Shown: positions 54,685 to 55,821 of the stretch, one piece after another
How the letters are laid out: each line of letters opens with the position of its first letter
How positions within the stretch are numbered: the first letter of the stretch is position 1
Origin: Bacillota bacterium
Lineage (GTDB): Bacteria > Bacillota > Dethiobacteria > Dethiobacterales > Dethiobacteraceae
Direction: 5' to 3'
NCBI GenBank assembly: GCA_012521405.1
Contig: JAAYMK010000033.1
Location: 1-55,821, forward strand
Length of the DNA: 55,821 bases
Notes under the pieces: model-generated
What the model was told of the DNA's origin: nothing
Database searches by the model: none
What the model saw: only the letters and a program-made list of their open reading frames with translations
Program-made: the position numbers and the translations under genes

Positions 54685-55320
54685 ATGCAGGAGATTATTT
54701 TAAGCATCATTAGCCAATTTGGCTATCTGGGCATTTTTCTGTTAATTACAGTGGAAAATATTTTTCCGCCTATACCATCTGAAGTTATTTTAACCTTTGG
54801 CGGTTTCTTGACAACATATACCAGTCTGAATGTTTTGGGTGTAAGTGTTGCTGCTACCGGCGGCTCGGTGGCAGGTGCTCTGATTTTATATCTTATTGGC
54901 TATCAATTAAAAGCAAAACGTATTGCGCAACTTTTTGACGGCAAAGCAGGTAAATTTTTACGTCTAAGCAAAAAGGATCTCAAAATGGCGGAAAGCTGGT
55001 TTGTCCGCCATGAAAAAAAAGCCGTTTTTCTCTGCCGCTTTGTACCAATTGTGCGTAGTTTGATTTCTTTGCCGGCGGGAATGGCAAAAATGCGCTTCAG
55101 TACGTTTTTGGGTTTGACAATACTCGGCTCTTTCCTCTGGAATGTAGTTTTAGTGCTATTGGGCCGCCTTGCCGGCAGCGCCTGGGAAGCAGTGGTAAGT
55201 TATCTGGATATTTATACCACAGCGGTTTTAGTTATTTTCATCTTAGTAGCAATAATTCTGGCCGCACGTTTTCTCAAAAAACGTTTTAAATGGGAAAACG
55301 ACAAAGGTGAGCAGAGTTAG
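54685..55320 (+). CDS. DedA family membrane protein
   Basis: A 211-residue DedA/SNARE-associated-type membrane protein. Hallmarks are 'ENIFPPIPSEVILTFGGFL', 'GALILYLIGYQLKAKRIAQLF' and 'FLCRFVPIVRSLISLPAGMAKMRFSTFLGLTILGSFLWN'. DedA proteins include undecaprenyl-phosphate and phospholipid flippases. Monocistronic. The gap from 55321 to 55474 is A-rich and holds nothing recognisable. Confidence 0.92.
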   Translation: MQEIILSIISQFGYLGIFLLITVENIFPPIPSEVILTFGGFLTTYTSLNVLGVSVAATGGSVAGALILYLIGYQLKAKRIAQLFDGKAGKFLRLSKKDLKMAESWFVRHEKKAVFLCRFVPIVRSLISLPAGMAKMRFSTFLGLTILGSFLWNVVLVLLGRLAGSAWEAVVSYLDIYTTAVLVIFILVAIILAARFLKKRFKWENDKGEQS

Positions 55321-55474
55321 TTCATTTACTTTCCACCGTAAAAAATAAATAAGAGAAATATGTTTATAAAGAAAAAAAGAAACTCTTAAAAGGGTATAAA
55401 AGTTTCGGAAAAGGAAAAAGGTACAAATTTATTGAGAAAAATAAATTGCATAAGAACAGTATTACTAATGCTTA

Positions 55475-55509
55475 TAAAAAAAAGGTCCAGGATTTAAAAT
55501 ATTCCTGGA
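55475..55509 (-). terminator. terminator of tRNA-Leu
   Basis: On the minus strand TCCAGGA and TCCTGGA form a stem followed by a run of eight T (A-run 55475-55483 on the plus strand). Confidence 0.85.
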
Positions 55510-55524
55510 ACTTGTATTATCTGA

Positions 55525-55612
55525 TGGTGCCGAAGGTGGGACTCGAACCCACACAGGTCGAACCCCGCTTGATTTTGAGTCAAGTGCGTCTGCCAGTTCC
55601 GCCACTTCGGCA
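55525..55612 (-). tRNA. tRNA-Leu (anticodon CAA)
   Basis: An 88-base class II tRNA with encoded CCA. Acceptor TGCCGAAG pairs with CTTCGGCA. The anticodon stem CTTGA/TCAAG encloses CTCAAAA, giving anticodon CAA. A long variable arm and GGTTCGAGTCC T-arm are present. Confidence 0.95.
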
Positions 55613-55636
55613 TTATTTTGTTAGCGTCACTTATAT

Positions 55637-55665
55637 AGTATAATAAATTTATTCCGCTTTGTCAA
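55637..55665 (-). promoter_or_regulatory. promoter of tRNA-Leu
   Basis: On the minus strand TTGACA (55665-55660) and TATACT (55642-55637) with a 17-base spacer. Confidence 0.85.
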
Positions 55666-55741
55666 TGCAGAGATTTTTTGCCGTACAGGAATTATTGTAG
55701 GACTACAATACATCTTGGACATTAAGCTTTAAAAAAAAGAA

Positions 55742-55814
55742 TGCAAGATGAGGACAAATCGGTTATTGTTAAGTTACTAAGCAAAACAAACCGAAAGGAG
55801 TGCCTCATCCTGCA
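55742..55814. repeat. imperfect inverted repeat at the right edge
   Basis: TGCAAGATGAGG (55742-55753) and CCTCATCCTGCA (55803-55814) are complementary at 11 of 12 positions across 49 bases. An AAAGGAG ribosome-site-like sequence (55794-55800) lies within, and a TTGTAG/CTACAA palindrome lies at 55695-55708. A gene or mobile element may begin here, but the window ends too soon to tell. Confidence 0.35.
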
Positions 55815-55821
55815 TGAATAG

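Overview
The window reads as chromosome of an anaerobic, endospore-forming, selenium-using Firmicute (Clostridia, Peptococcaceae-like). This comes from gene content, not from a database hit. The pointers are sporulation sigma-H, the YtrH/YtrI pair beside dnaE, two YheC/YheD spore-type ATP-grasp proteins, a cysteine T-box, an M-box, low-to-moderate GC, and three genes whose reading frames run through an in-frame TGA.

Layout: 0-9.4 kb is housekeeping (cysE-cysS-mrnC-rlmB, sigH, two tRNAs, a GreA-like factor, tRNA 2-selenouridine synthase mnmH, trmL, a CsoR/CopZ copper pair, an AI-2E permease). 9.4-26.7 kb carries ytrHI, dnaE-pfkA-pyk, a thioesterase, a VOC protein, a DUF1015 protein, typA, an ABC-F ATPase, a flavoprotein, transketolase and an FmdB zinc ribbon. 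26.9-33.7 kb is a selenium and redox island: YedE-like transporter, TusA/YedF-like protein behind a foldable leader, a LysR regulator, tatA-tatC, a Tat-exported diheme selenoprotein, and a convergent MoaD/aldehyde ferredoxin oxidoreductase operon. 34-39.6 kb holds envelope proteins, a frameshifted methyltransferase and a FecCD-type importer. 39.7-42.8 kb is an M-box followed by tandem mgtE genes. 42.9-49.4 kb is the most unusual part: two tandem paralogous selenoproteins of the UGSC type (U-D-G-C motif) with three short-chain dehydrogenases. 49.7-55.8 kb has two ATP-grasp proteins, a KamA-family aminomutase whose residues indicate glutamate 2,3-aminomutase, a tRNA nucleotidyltransferase, a DedA protein and tRNA-Leu.

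The strongest novelty is the selenium theme. Each TGA is followed by a bacterial-SECIS-like hairpin at the expected distance. In the UGSC pair the hairpin shows a compensatory G-C to A-T change made of two synonymous substitutions. The selenium supply side (YedE-like transporter, YedF-like carrier, LysR regulator, selenouridine synthase) lies in the same window. selA, selB, selC and selD are not in the window, so Sec insertion is inferred.
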